64,000 nt of DNA from positions 55,938,093 to 56,002,092 of the forward strand of contig NC_080426.1 of NCBI RefSeq assembly GCF_029873635.1, written 5' to 3'. Shown one piece after another: positions 34,576 through 47,199 of the stretch. The translations under genes were made by a program, and so were the position numbers. The notes beneath the pieces were generated by a model. That model worked only from the letters and a program-made list of their open reading frames with translations. It searched no databases and was not told the origin of the DNA. This DNA is from Malania oleifera (lineage: Eukaryota > Streptophyta > Magnoliopsida > Santalales > Ximeniaceae). Positions within the stretch are counted from its first letter, which is position 1. Every line of letters begins with the position of its first letter.

Positions 34576-37190
34576 TGAGTCAGATCCCTATTTTGATCCT
34601 GAAAAAGCACATGTATCTTATGTGTGCATTTAGTGTGTGAACAGGTTTATACGTCTGCACGAAAATAAGATATCGGAAAATAGAAGTTAGTAGGGATATA
34701 AAACTCACACACTCCTGACGAATTCTATGGAAAATGAAAAGCAAAAGAAGAAGACATTTTGATGTTATCTGTATTGCATTTAATTCTTTATTAATTAGTT
34801 GGTAATCATGCATGCATCTGCATGATATGTTTGGATGCTCAAACAGGACTATAGTTTGACCATAGGGAACCAAACCACCTTAGGGCAACTTACACTAATT
34901 AGAAAAAAAATTTCCATAAATATTAAAATCATACAAAAGGTTTTAAAATAATTTAAGGTCAAATTCAGGGGCAAAACAGGAATTTTGATGCCCTCAGTCG
35001 ACCGACCAAATCGAGCTTTAATCATCTCGTTGACCGAACTAGCCTGGAGTCAAAATTTTGACTTGGCTCAGGTGAACGACCCAGATTTGAACTTATCGTC
35101 CACAGTCGATCGAAGCTGAGATATGACTTTCCTCACCTTCCTCAGCTGACCGAAATAGTAGTTCATATTGACCTTGGTCAATCAAGTTCAATATTCGGTA
35201 GATCGAACCACTCACTGGGCAACCGAAACCACAAAGCCCTGAGAAAATCGCCTGGCTTAGCCAACCGGCCATTGGCCACGGTCGACTGAACTGGAAAGTT
35301 GCCTCTGGGCCATTATGAGTGTTTGGGCAACCGACCCTAGGCGTCAAGTGACCGAACCTCTCGGGTTGTTGTGCTTTTACCGTGATAATTGGGATTAAAA
35401 TTTAATTAATTTTTTCTAAAATTCTTGATATGCCCCCAACGGTCATAATTTCCTGAAAAATTATAAATACCCTTTCATTTGCTTTGATTAACAACCTTGA
35501 TTAACTAATTTTTCTCTTGAATTATTTTCTTGATCAAAGTTCCCTCACTTATATTTTTATTGCAAAATCATTGTTGAGTAAAATTTTATACTCTTCGAAC
35601 TCTCTTTATTATTCCGTAGAAAATCTTTTGAAAGAAAACATATATTTTTGTTTGGACATTTCTTTTCAGAGCACTCACTCTCACACATACTTTATTTTCT
35701 TAAAATCATTTTTGAGAGTAGCCTTAAGATTTCTCTCGATTATCTTCATATTCTTGGGAGAAATCTTGGCGACCAAAACCACAAAGTCCTGAGAAAATCG
35801 CCTGACTTAGCCGACCGGCCATTGGCCACGGTCGACCGAATTGGAAAGTTGCCTCTGGGCCATTGTGAGTGTTTGGGCGACCGACCCTAGGCATCGAGTA
35901 ACTGAACATCTCAGGTTGTCGTGCTTTTACCATGATAATTAGGATTAAAGTTTAATTAAACTTTTCTAAAATTTCCAATATTCCTCCAACGGCCATAATT
36001 TCCTAAAAAATTATAAATACCCCTTCATTTGCTTTTATTAACAACCTTGATTAACTAATTTTCTCTCAAATTATTTTCTTGATCAAAATTCCCCCACTTA
36101 TATTTTTATTGCAAAATCATTGTTGGAGTAAAAATTTATACTCTCCAAACTCTCTTTATTATTCCGTAGAAAATTTTTTGAAAGAAAGCATATATTTTTG
36201 TTTGGGCATTTCTTTTTAGAGCACTCACTCTCACACATACTTTATTTTCTTAAAATCATTTTTGAGAGTGGTCTTAAGATTTCTCCCGATTATCTTCATA
36301 TTCTTGGGAGAAATTATTTATTGCACAAATATTTTTTAGCATAAGTCCTAACTTCTCCAAATATTTGTTATTGCAAAAATCTTTATTGGAGAACATATTT
36401 ATCACATATATATATTTGTGCAAAATTTATTTGAACACAAAAACCCTAGGTTCTCCTATTATTCCTAAAAAATTATTTTTGGGAGAAATTTTATTAGGGT
36501 CATATTATTTAGTATTTTATCATACACATCATTTCTCAAAGATTGAAAATATTGTTTTGAGAAAACACCCTTTCTCTACTGAGCATAACTCATATCATAA
36601 GAGAGTGCATGTATTTTAGTTTTTAATGTGTACATCCATGCTTGTACTTAGAAGCGTTTTAATATGTACAAAAATGTTTTCATGTAACGGTTGGGTTCAG
36701 CCCAAAAATTGAACTGGGGTGTCTCCGCCCCACAAGGGAGACCAATTGGGCTCAGCCTGGTAATTAAGCTGGGATTTTTATCACCCCATAAGGAGAGGAT
36801 GTAAACGGCTTTTTCTCCGCCCGTTTAAGTGGATAGTGAAATCCTTGGGGGGGTATGCCCAAAACGAGGATGTAGGTTGGTTTAGCCAAACCTCGATAAC
36901 AAATATCGTGTATTTCTCTCTCTAGCTCATTTAATTACTCTAGTTTAAATTCAGTGTGTGTATGCTTGTTCATTTATGAATACAATTATTTTGCATGCAC
37001 ACATTTAAGTTAAATGAGATTTGCTTCACATGTGTATGTCTGCACACATAAATTAATCACTTTACATACACAGCTATATTTGAATGGGATATAATTTGTG
37101 GTGAATTGATGAAATGTATGAACTAGCTGAAACATTTTTTAAATCTCCAATTCACCCCCCCCCCTTCTTGGAATCAAATCAATTGCAACA
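34576..37190 (+). mobile_element. Solo LTR (2.6 kb, SIRE-like copia) inside the copia RT
   Basis: Begins TGAGTCAGATCCC and ends TCAATTGCAACA (TG...CA). It is flanked by CTTTT (34571-34575) and CTCTT (37191-37195), a 5-bp target duplication with one change. AATTCACCCCCCCC near the right end and CCAACGGTCATAATTTCC before a promoter-like area parallel the LTR at 49779-51847, though the two are different subfamilies. It contains a 550-bp internal tandem duplication. No internal domain remains, as expected after LTR-LTR recombination. Confidence 0.75.
35216..36315 (+). repeat. 550-bp tandem duplication inside the solo LTR
   Basis: Copies at about 35216-35765 and 35766-36315 share CACAAAG-CCTGAGAAAATC through TTCTTGGGAGAAAT at constant 550-base offset, with a few percent difference. 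The unit spans the AACGGTCATAATTTCCT block and the TATAAATAC-like TATA word, so the LTR carries two apparent promoters. Confidence 0.85.
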
Positions 37191-39432
37191 CTCTTAATCC
37201 TATAAACCCACTTACACCCAATAACATTTTATGCAGGATTGCGTGGAACAAGAGACCATGTGTGATTGGAGAGTAGGGCATTGTATTCCTCACTCATAGC
37301 TTGTCGCCATGAGAGATGTTGCTAGGCCTGTTTGAAGGTGGAAGGTTCAATTGTGGAGGTAGTGGTGGTGGTGTGAAGGTCAAAAAAGTATTTTGGCTTT
37401 GTAGTGTTATTACATAGCCTGGTATTATAAGGGTGAGATTTTGCTAGAATTGAAGATGAGGGAGAGGATATCAGAGATGAGATACGTACCTGGGAAGGAT
37501 TGGGTGCATCCGATGGGGGAGGTGTGGAGAAGGGTCTCTAGAATGAAATGTCCTGGTATAAAGACTCAGTCCTGCAAGAAGAAGACTGACCACATGAAGT
37601 AGAAGTAGGAGGAGGAGATATAGACTCAACTCAAAGGGTAGATGTGACGGGCAGTTAGGAAGTGATTAGGAGAAGATGCAGGAATGGAGACTTGGGTTTA
37701 ATTATATAGCCAATTTGTAAAGGAAGGTAAGATGAAAGGTGATATGGTATGAGATTTGTAATTCTGAAGGGGAAATGCTTGTTCCACAAGCACGACATGT
37801 CTAAAGGTGTAGAGTTTATTAGTGGATGGATCAAGGCACATATAGGCATGATGTGGAATTGAATAGCCAACGAATATACAAGGATGGGAACGTGGTTGGA
37901 GTTTGTGAGAGGTGTATGGTCGTGTATAAAATTTTTTTAATATACATAGAGAACCAAATGTTTTTAAGGACAAATAATTAGGTGACTGCTTAAAAAGATG
38001 AGAGAAGGGAGATTGGTGACATGTTATCGGAGAGGGCATTGGATTGATGAGGTAAACAACAACTTGAAATGCTAAGGACCAATACTTAAGTGGGACAGAT
38101 GAATGATGTAGTAAGACTAGTGCAGTTTCAACAACATGATGATGTTTACGCTCGGTTGTGCCAACATGTTCTGGGGTATGAGGAGGAGATTTGAGATGTT
38201 GAATACCTACCCAAGAGAGAAAATGTCCAAGACTAGTGGCTTCGCCACTTCCATTTGTATAAATAGTTTTAATCATTGTAGAAAAATAATTTTCAACAAG
38301 AGATTTAAACCGTTCAAATATGGAAGTAACATCTAATTTTCTTTTGATAGGATAAAGCCAAGTATATTTGGTTTAGTAATCCACAAAAACAACGTAATAG
38401 TGAAAGTTATCAAAGAAAGGAAGAGGAGCAGGTCCCTAAACATCCATAAATAGAGTTTCCAAAGGTCTAGAACAAATTAAAGACGAAACACCAAAGGGGA
38501 GTTTGTGACTTTTTTTACATAAACATGCATTACAAGAATGAGACAAGGAACTAGGCTTAGAGAAAGGTAGTTTATGAGATGCAATGATTTGATGAAGAAT
38601 TTTGGAGGATGGATGACCAAAACTATTGTGCTAGAGACTGATGGTTGGTAGGGAAGATCTAGACAAGGTTGTTTTGAGAGTCGAGTGTTGTAGTGAAGAG
38701 GGTGTTCCGCTAACTAAAGTCGACCATTCATAGATGTTTCCTCTATTCCAGACTCACACCAAGGATGCCCTCGTGGTTAGATCCTTCACAAGAAAAAAAT
38801 CAAGAAAGAATTCAATAGAGGTGTTATTATGAGTGCAAAATTGAGAGATAGAAAGAAGATTTTTCTTGATGTTGGGTGCACACAAAACATTGTTGAGTTT
38901 GAAAGTGGAATCACAAGAATTAAGAGTGGTAAATCCAATATGAGTAATAGGAACGTTATTACCTTTTCCAACCATGACATCATCATTACCACCGCACTCA
39001 GCATGAATAGATAGGTTATGCAAATCTGAGGTGATGTGATGAGATGCCCCAAAGTCAACTATCCAATCCAACTGAGTACTCGGAGTTTCGTGAGCTATGA
39101 AATTTTTTTGCTGCCAGGTGATGGGTAAGGGACGTGATATGCATACTTTGGCAACATGACCAGGCTTGTCACACAATTGATAGATGACTCGAGGTTGATT
39201 CCCATTGAAGTTAGGCCTCCAATTCTGATTTGAGTAGTTTGGCAAGAGTCTTTGAGTTCTTAAGTTGTTGAAAAAATTTTGATTACCACGATTTCTATAG
39301 AAATTCTGTTGGAGGTGATTGTTGTTGTTCCTTGGGTATCCATTATTGTTTCCTCCAAATCATAACTTTTTTTGAAAGGTATTGATGTTGCCATTTCTGC
39401 CTTTCTTGTTGTGTTGCTTTTGAGAATATTGG

Positions 39433-40946
39433 TGTAACGCCCCAACCCGACATGTGGGCTCGAGGTGCTACTTTAGTGACGTCTAAGTACCTGATACTGT
39501 CATATCACATACGATATGTAGTAGAATAAATGAAACATTCTCAACATTCTATTACCATAGTCTAAATCACAATATATATCAAGGTTCTTTCCATACACAT
39601 ATTACATCTCATAATAGTAAGTCAACTAAATCGGTCCACTCGACCAATAATATAAGCCCAAAGGCATACTACATAAACTACTCATATCTGAGTTCTTGAA
39701 GACACTCACAAAAAGTAACTAAACTAGTCTCCACCCCCTAGATCCCGCTAAACTCGATCTCTAGGATTCCCTAAAAAGATACGTTGTACAACGGGGTGAG
39801 ACACCTCTCAGTAAGGAAGATTAAGTTAATGACAGTATGTGTGGTCAGTATGCGTCTTAGTGTATTTCAAAATCACCATACATGTCTCTTTTACTGAACA
39901 TAGTATATAAATAAGCATTTCTCACAATATAAAACAATTCTGAAATTAATAATATCATTACATAAATATAACAATATGCATGAAAGATACTCCTTAGAAC
40001 TACTCGCCATGTATAAACCCTCGTGGTCAGGGTTGTGTGGCCCGAAGGCTAGATAAAAACCCAAGGGATCAACCCAAACCAAGTCAGCTTAACTTCCTAC
40101 ATTCACCGATAGCAGGCTTCCACAAGCCACTTGCGGGTCCGATTACCTTACCACTTCTTAGAAGGGTACTACCTCTACCAAGGTCACTAGGACCACCCAA
40201 AACCACACTCTCATAAATGTGGGCACACACGGTCAAATGGTGCAACTCTCTCTCTAGCAACGGTACCGTGTTCACAACACTGGGTTCTCAGGTTTCCTAA
40301 AGCATATCGTGCAATTTAGGTAATTAAAATTGTATTTTAACACATTTCATAAAACCCGGGCTTGGCCATTTAATACAAACTTGACCTCGGCCCTCTCATA
40401 AAGTTCCTACAGTTCCTAAAACAGTTTCAGTAGTTCCGAAAACAATTTAATATTATACAAACATACCCATCCTGGTATTTCCATCACTCTAAAAATCATA
40501 TTCACATGCCACACAATTTTTCATATTTAAAACATAGCTCGTAGGCAACCACAAAAAACTTTGAATAAATGGCTTATAGGATCAAACCGAACTTTCCACC
40601 ATTCATTTCCACTCAAAATATCATATTGAATATCCTAGGTTTGAAAACAAGCATTTCGAATGATTGGTTTTCAAAAGAACAATTGACAACATAAATACTC
40701 CATTCCATAACTATTTCCATCCGATCAAAAACATTAAAACACTACATTAAACATAATCCCCTTACCTAATTTCAAAACAAAAATCGAAACGCTCGAAAAT
40801 CCAAATCCCGACTTTTCACAAAAACAAGTATCTGCTCCGCTAGTACTGTAGATCTTAGCTCCCTGATCCTCGCAGTAACTTCCAATCGTTGAAACGGGTG
40901 ACGAGCAGTGAAGAATTGTAGAGAAAAAGAGAGAACTCACCGGCTC

Positions 40947-40989
<43 letters not shown>

Positions 40990-41276
40990 TTGGGTTTCTT
41001 AACCCTTTAACAATGAAAAATCCTATTTATGGGCCTTTTGACTCAGTCAAATTCATCGACGAATTGGTCCTTCATCGATGAACCATAAAAGACTGTTCGT
41101 CGATGAACCCAAGGCTAATATTTTTCCTATTGGTCTGGATCTCTTCGTTGACAAAACTCTGAATTTCGGTGACGAAGCACTAAATTGCCTTCGTCAACGT
41201 GAACATTGGCTTCGTCGACGAAGCCTGCAAAAATCTCCTTTTTACCCTTTTTTTTTTATGGGTTCGAGTCTCTACA
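39433..41276 (-). repeat. 3' LTR of the Tekay-like gypsy element (1.84 kb)
   Basis: The plus strand reads TGTAACGCCCCAACCC ... GAGTCTCTACA, giving TG...CA ends in minus orientation. It holds a (GA)n run at about 40951-40986 and, at 41051-41224, seven degenerate copies of a 12-bp palindrome close to TTCGTCGACGAA. The left flank is the copia gag sequence. Confidence 0.85.
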
Positions 41277-44200
41277 ATCTCCCCTTCTTATAAGAATTTC
41301 ATCCTTAAAATTTTCTAACTGATATCAAACGTACTCTAACTTACAACTCAGCTCTACAGAAAAGTCGGCAGCCACCCATATAGCGGCTCCAGCCCAAGTT
41401 TATTGCATACCCTCATTTATGGGGAAGGAATACCGTGAATATAACATAAAGTCTCGTTAAATCACACTCTCATACTAACCTCTCTCTCAAATACATGAAA
41501 ATAACTAGAAACCACACAACCTACCTTACCTGCCTAAAGCTAACCCTCTCCGAAGAGCTATGGGTACTTCTGGCGTATCTCAGCCTCTAACTCCCAAGAA
41601 GCCTCATCTATTGCGTGGTTCTGCCACATACTTTCACTAAAGGTATCTCCGTAGTATGCAACTGTTGTACCTTCTGGTTCAAAATCTGAATCAGTACCTC
41701 CTCATATGATAATGCGTCCTCGATCTCCAGAGGTTCATAAATGAGCATGTGCGAAGGGTCTAGCACATACTTCCTCAGCACTGATACGTGAAACACGTCA
41801 TGAACTTTGGATAGTGTTGGGGGCAATGCCACCTAGTAAGCAACTAGACCTATCCTCTTCAGAATCTCAAATGGCTCGATGTACCGAGGGCTCAACTTTC
41901 CTTTCTTCCTTAATCTTATCACCCCTTTCGTCGAGGCAATCTTCAGGAATATCTCATCCTTGATCTCAAACTCTAACTCCCGTCGGTGAGTATCCGCATA
42001 ACTCTTCTGCCGACTCTGAGCTACTCTAACCCTTTCTCCGATAAGCTCGACCTTTGTGGAGGCCTACTGGATTAGTTTCGGTCCTAACACCTGCAACTCT
42101 CCTACCTCATCCCAATATAATGGAGATTGACACCGGCGACCATACAATGCCTTATATGGTGCCATCTCTATACTAGACAGATAGCTATTATTTTATGCAA
42201 ACTCCATGAGCGGTAGATACTGAATCTAACTATCCCCAAAGTCTAGCACACACGCCCGTAGCATATCTTCTAAGGTCTAAATAGTCCTCTCTGATTGTCC
42301 ATTCGTTTATGGGTGAAACAAGGTGCTAAAGGTGAGCTGCGATACCAACGCATCCTGCAAACCCTTCTAGAACCAAAAGGTAAATCGTGGGTCTCGGTTT
42401 GAAACTATAGAAACAGGGACGCCATGAAGCCGTACTATCTCCTGCACATATAACTCTGCCAACCTATTCATGGGATAGCTGACTCTAATAGGAATAAAGT
42501 GTGTAGTCTTTGTCAGCCGATCCACTATAACCCAGATGACATTGTGCCCATGCATCAATGCAGGTAATCCTGACACAAAATCCATTGAGATATGCTCCCA
42601 CTTCCACCTTGGGATGTCAAGTGGTTGCAGTGGTCCTACCGGCCTCTGGTGCTCTGCCTTAACCTGCTGACATGTCAGACATTGTTCCACAAATCTAATA
42701 GTTTCTCTCTTCATGTTACTCCACCAGAATGATTCTCGCAAGTCTCTATACATCTTCGTACTTCCTGGATGAACAGTATAGAGAGAGTGATGAGTCTCCT
42801 CTAGAATGACCCGTTTAATATTGGTGTCATTCGATACATAAATCTGGGTATGGAATCTCAACATCCCATCAACAGAGACATTGAAATCCAACTTTAATCC
42901 ATTCTACGCTCCTTCCATGACCTCTACCAGCTCCGCGTCTTCCTTCTGAGCTGTCTTGATTGTCTTTTGCAAGGTTGGCTGAACAACTAAACTAGCGATG
43001 AACACCTATGGATCTTCATCCACCAACTCTACCCCCAACATCTCCAGATCCATCACGATATGATGTTGTAGGACAACTACTGAAACCGGCGCGTTCACTA
43101 ACTTCCGGCTCAACGCGTCAGCCACCATATTAGCTTTTCCCAAGTGGTAACTAATGGTGCAGTCGTAGTCCTTAATCATCTCGAGTCATCTACGTTATCT
43201 TATATTCAACTCCTTCTAAGTAAAGAAGTATTTAAGGCTCTTATGGTCAATAAAGATCTTGCACTTTTCACCATAAAGGTAGTGTCGCAAAATTTTTAAT
43301 GCAAACATCACTGCTACAATTCTAAATAATGCGTAGGGTAGTTCTCCTCGTACTCCTTGAGTTGGCAAGAAATATAAGAGATAACTTCACCCTGTTGTAT
43401 CAAAACACACCCGAGTCCTTTCTAGGATGCATCGCTATAAATCATGTAACTACCATTCCCTAATGGAATGGTCAACACTGGGGTCATGACTAGATGTTGC
43501 TTCAACTCTTGAAAGTTCTGCTCACAATCACTGGTCCAGTTAAACCTACTATTCTTTTTCGTAAGTTGTGTCAATGGACCTGATAGCCTAGAAAAGCCCT
43601 CAATAGAATGATGGTAGTACCCTGCCAAACCTAAGAAACTTATGATCTCGTGAACGTTTTTCGGTCTCACCCAGTTTACTACTGCCTCTACTTTGCCCGA
43701 GTATACTAATACTCCTTCTTTGGACAAAAATGCAACCTGCTCAAACCAAAATTCGCACTTCTTGAATTTAGCAAACAATTTCTTCTCTCTAAGTACTTGA
43801 AGTACTAACCTCAAATGAGTTTCATGCTCTGAAGGACTCCTTGAATAGACCATGATGTCATCTATAAATACTACCACAAACCGATCCAAGTAATCGTGGA
43901 ATACCCGGTTCATCAGATCCATGAATGCTGCAGGCGTATTCGTCAAACCAAATGGCATAACCAAAATTCATAATAGTCATATCGAGTTCAAAAGGTCGTC
44001 TTTGATACATCCTCTAACTTCACCTTCAATTGGTGATACCTAGATCGCACATCAATCTTAGAGAAAACCTGAGTTCCCTTCAGTTGGTTAAACAGGTCAT
44101 CAATATGTGGTAACGGGTATTTGTTCTTTATAGTTACCTTATTTATCTCTCTATAGTCGATGCACATCCTCATCGACCCATCCTTCTTCTTCTTCACGAA

Positions 44201-46010
44201 CAATACCATCGCTCCCCAGGGTGATACGCTCGGTCTAATGAAATCGTTATCTAAAAGTTCCTGCAGTTGCTCATTTAGCTTTGCTGGAGCCATTTTATAT
44301 GGTGCCTTGGAGATTGGTGTCATCCCTGGTGCTAACTCAATAGCGAACTCCACCTCATGATCCGGAGGCAACCTTGGTAAGTCTTCGGGAAAGACAACGG
44401 GAAACTCCCATATCACTGGAATATCCGCCAACTTTAGTCCTTCTTTTGGTACTGCTTTCACACACGATAGATACCCCTGGTAGCCGTCCAAAAGTAACTT
44501 CCTTGCCTGCACCGCTGAGAGTATCTGTGGTGTAGAGTGCACACAGGACCCTACAAATTTAAACTCTTCCTCCCCTGGAGGTCCAAACACTACCTCCTTC
44601 TTTCGACACTCTATGCTCGCATAGTTGGATACTAACCAGTCCATCCCTAAGACAATATTGAATCCTTGCATCTCCAAAACAATGAGATTGGCAGACAACT
44701 TCCTCCCCTGAATCTATATCGGATGGTCTTTAATCACTTTACTACACACAATAACTAACCTCGTCAGTGTAGCCATTCCTAACTCGACCCCTAACAACTG
44801 GATCTCAACGCCACATACTCTAGCAAATCTCTGGGATACAAATGAGTGGGTAGCCCCTGAGTTGAACAGTACAACAACATTATGTGACATAAATGAAATT
44901 GTACCTCTCACCACATTATCAGCGTTCTCTGCATCACCCGGTGTCAACGAGTACACCCGCGCCTGCGTGGTGCCCCTTTGGTGACCTCCTCTAGTCGCTT
45001 GACTACTTCCTCCATATTGCTGCTACGAAGGCGCGTAGTTTAGTACCACGCAACAATCCCGTATCTGGTGTCCCATACTACCACACCGATAGCAACCCAA
45101 AAACCAGTTTTGCACTCACATGTATGCATCCTATTACATTTATGACAGGCAGGGCATTGAGAATTTCCTTGAGTGGCTCACGGTCCTGACGCCTGTTGTT
45201 GGCCTGACGAACTACCCGGCCGCTTCTAATAGCTCTAACCAAAGTACTGGACTGATAACTCTGAGATAAAGGCCTCTTTTTCCAACTTGCCTCTTTCTCC
45301 CCTTCTTGTAAACTGGCTTCAGACACCATGGCTCTGTCCACCAGCTCTGTAAAGCCTTGGACCATCAAGGCCGCCACCTGCCCGTGTATGGCGGGCCTCG
45401 GTCCTCTCTCAAACATACGAGCCTTCCTCAGCTCATCTGGGACCATATGTGGAGCAAATCGGGATAGTTCCACAAATCTGGCTGCATACTACTACACGGC
45501 CATGGATCCCTATGTCAGACGTAGGAACTTTTCCACCTTTACCTCTCTAGTGGTAATGGGGAAGTATCTGCTGAAGAAAACCTCCCTAAACCAGCTCTAG
45601 GTAACCGATATGTACCCTGGACGTTGCTCCTTTACCAGCTTTGCCGATTTCCACCATCTCTTTGCCTCTCCCACCAGTTTGAAGGTAGCAAAACGTACCT
45701 TCTGTTCCTCCATGCTCTCCAACACTTCCAATAGCTCCTCCATCTCTTGGACCCAATCCTCCACCGCAATCGGGTTTGGTCCTCTCGAGAATGCCAATGG
45801 ATTTGTTTGCGAGAACTGCTGAAACGTGTAGCCTCTATTAGCCGTTAGCTGACTCTGTTCCCTGGAATCTCTCCGAAACTCCCTCTTGGCCTGCCATGCT
45901 TTACTACACAGTACGAACAAAGCTTCAACATCATTACTGCTGGAGGTATCCACGTGATTGTCCCCTCCAGTCATGACTCCCTTTCCTCTAGCATCCATCC
46001 TGAAGATAGG
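39433..46010 (-). mobile_element. Ty3/gypsy fossil, Tekay (Del)-like chromovirus, 5' LTR absent
   Basis: Minus-strand order: gag about 45998-45050 with a [14 protein letters not shown] knuckle; protease about 44950-44600 (LFNSGATHSF; VLGMDWL); RT about 44400-43500 ([29 protein letters not shown]); RNase H about 43460-43050; integrase about 42890-42000 with its HHCC part (HPGSTKMYRDL, CLTCQQVK) and core (WVIVDRLTKTTHFIP); and the C-terminal FHVSVLRKY-x-DPSH block near 41790. A polypurine tract (AAGAAGGGGAGAT) abuts the 3' LTR at 39433-41276. All domains are in order, with roughly ten breaks. Dead. Confidence 0.9.
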
Positions 46011-46480
46011 ATATGACCCAATTTAGAAATTCCACATTTGTCATGGTTAAAACAAATATGGAATGACTAACAGATAGAACACGTAAGTTTGCAGTTTAAA
46101 GGACCCACATGTACATCTCTATTGCAAAACTTCCAAAATATCCAACCCTAGACATATGATAACACGATGTACATACTTTTCAAGGCTAGTCCTTCAACCT
46201 AGAACCAAAACCATCAATGGATTTACCATGGTTTTCCTGAAATCTTCATTCCAGGAAAAGCACAAAAGACCGTCGTCAAAATTCCGTTTCCAGGCCTCTA
46301 GACTAAAACTCGACCTATCTTACCCCTTCTCATTCTTAACTTATCTCAACCTATACTCTGGTAATTAACACTAACCATCAAAGTCTACAGTTCAAATAAA
46401 CCCTTAGGATATGAAATAAATAAATCTTTTGAAAAGGGTTCATATTATAAATCTCACAATCATGATTCTTCGTGCAAACA
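46011..46480. other. Junction between two 5'-deleted LTR elements
   Basis: Left of it the minus-strand gypsy gag begins. Right of it a plus-strand copia gag appears. Neither 5' LTR is present. Part of the left half may be gypsy leader. No gene seen. Confidence 0.5.
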
Positions 46481-47199
46481 TAAAATCAGAGTCAGGCACA
46501 TACATAACTTGCTTACACTGCAAAAGAAATGGGCACACTAAACATAATTATTCATCTAGAGATGCCTGTGGCTTGGATAAGAAAATGATATGGCTTATCA
46601 TGAAAGCAAACCCCGTAGGACTTAAGGAAAAATGGAGTCATTTTTTCCTTAGTTTCTAGGTTTAGGGGGTCGTGATGACCGTAGGCTTAGGAAGTGGTTG
46701 TTGCTTAAAATGAAAATCTTAGTATACACACTCATTAAACACTATCCTGTTATGCTAAGAATCTTTATCCACTTTCAAATGAACATGGCATGATTGCCTG
46801 GTAATTAATTCTAAAAGCTTACCCCATGCTTAAATATAATACTTTAAGTTGAGCCATTGTTGTCCATTACACAAGATTGAGTGTTAGAGATCCATCTTAT
46901 ATCATATATCACTATACCCTAAACTCACTTTTGAATATAAATAGCCTAAATCAAAATCAAGTCATCACTCTAGACTTAAAGCACTATTGATCACAAATGA
47001 CTAATATATATTGAGTGCTTCTCATAGCTATAACTAAATTAGAGGCATCTACTAGGGGATTGGTCCCTTTGAGTTTAAATTGTAAATCCTCTAATTTTGG
47101 TTCACCATCCCATCCATAGGAAATCCTTACCAAACCACGTTCATATTCGATAAGGTCCCTTCTACTCACCAGCTGTATCCTTGCTTCATAATTATAATT

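Larger units (their letters stand above)
33421..39432 (-). mobile_element. Ty1/copia fossil, Ale (Retrofit)-like
   Basis: Minus-strand order: gag end with a CCHC knuckle (CDKPGHVAKVC) near 39170, protease near 39060 (DWIVDFGASHH), integrase about 38280-37700 (SPPHTPEHVGTTERKHHHV), RT about 37250-34050 (VIGCKWVYRIK just right of an inserted solo LTR; LVAKGF left of it), and RNase H about 33924-33436 (HSSIEAEYQAIASTVVEV). The 5' LTR and gag start are missing, cut where the gypsy element begins at 39433. A 2.6-kb solo LTR splits the RT. Roughly a dozen breaks; old and non-functional. Confidence 0.85.

Noticed and set aside
46984-47169. 61-codon minus-strand frame as a gene
   Set aside because: No recognisable family and no start context. 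It lies inside a deleted SIRE-like element, so chance is more likely.
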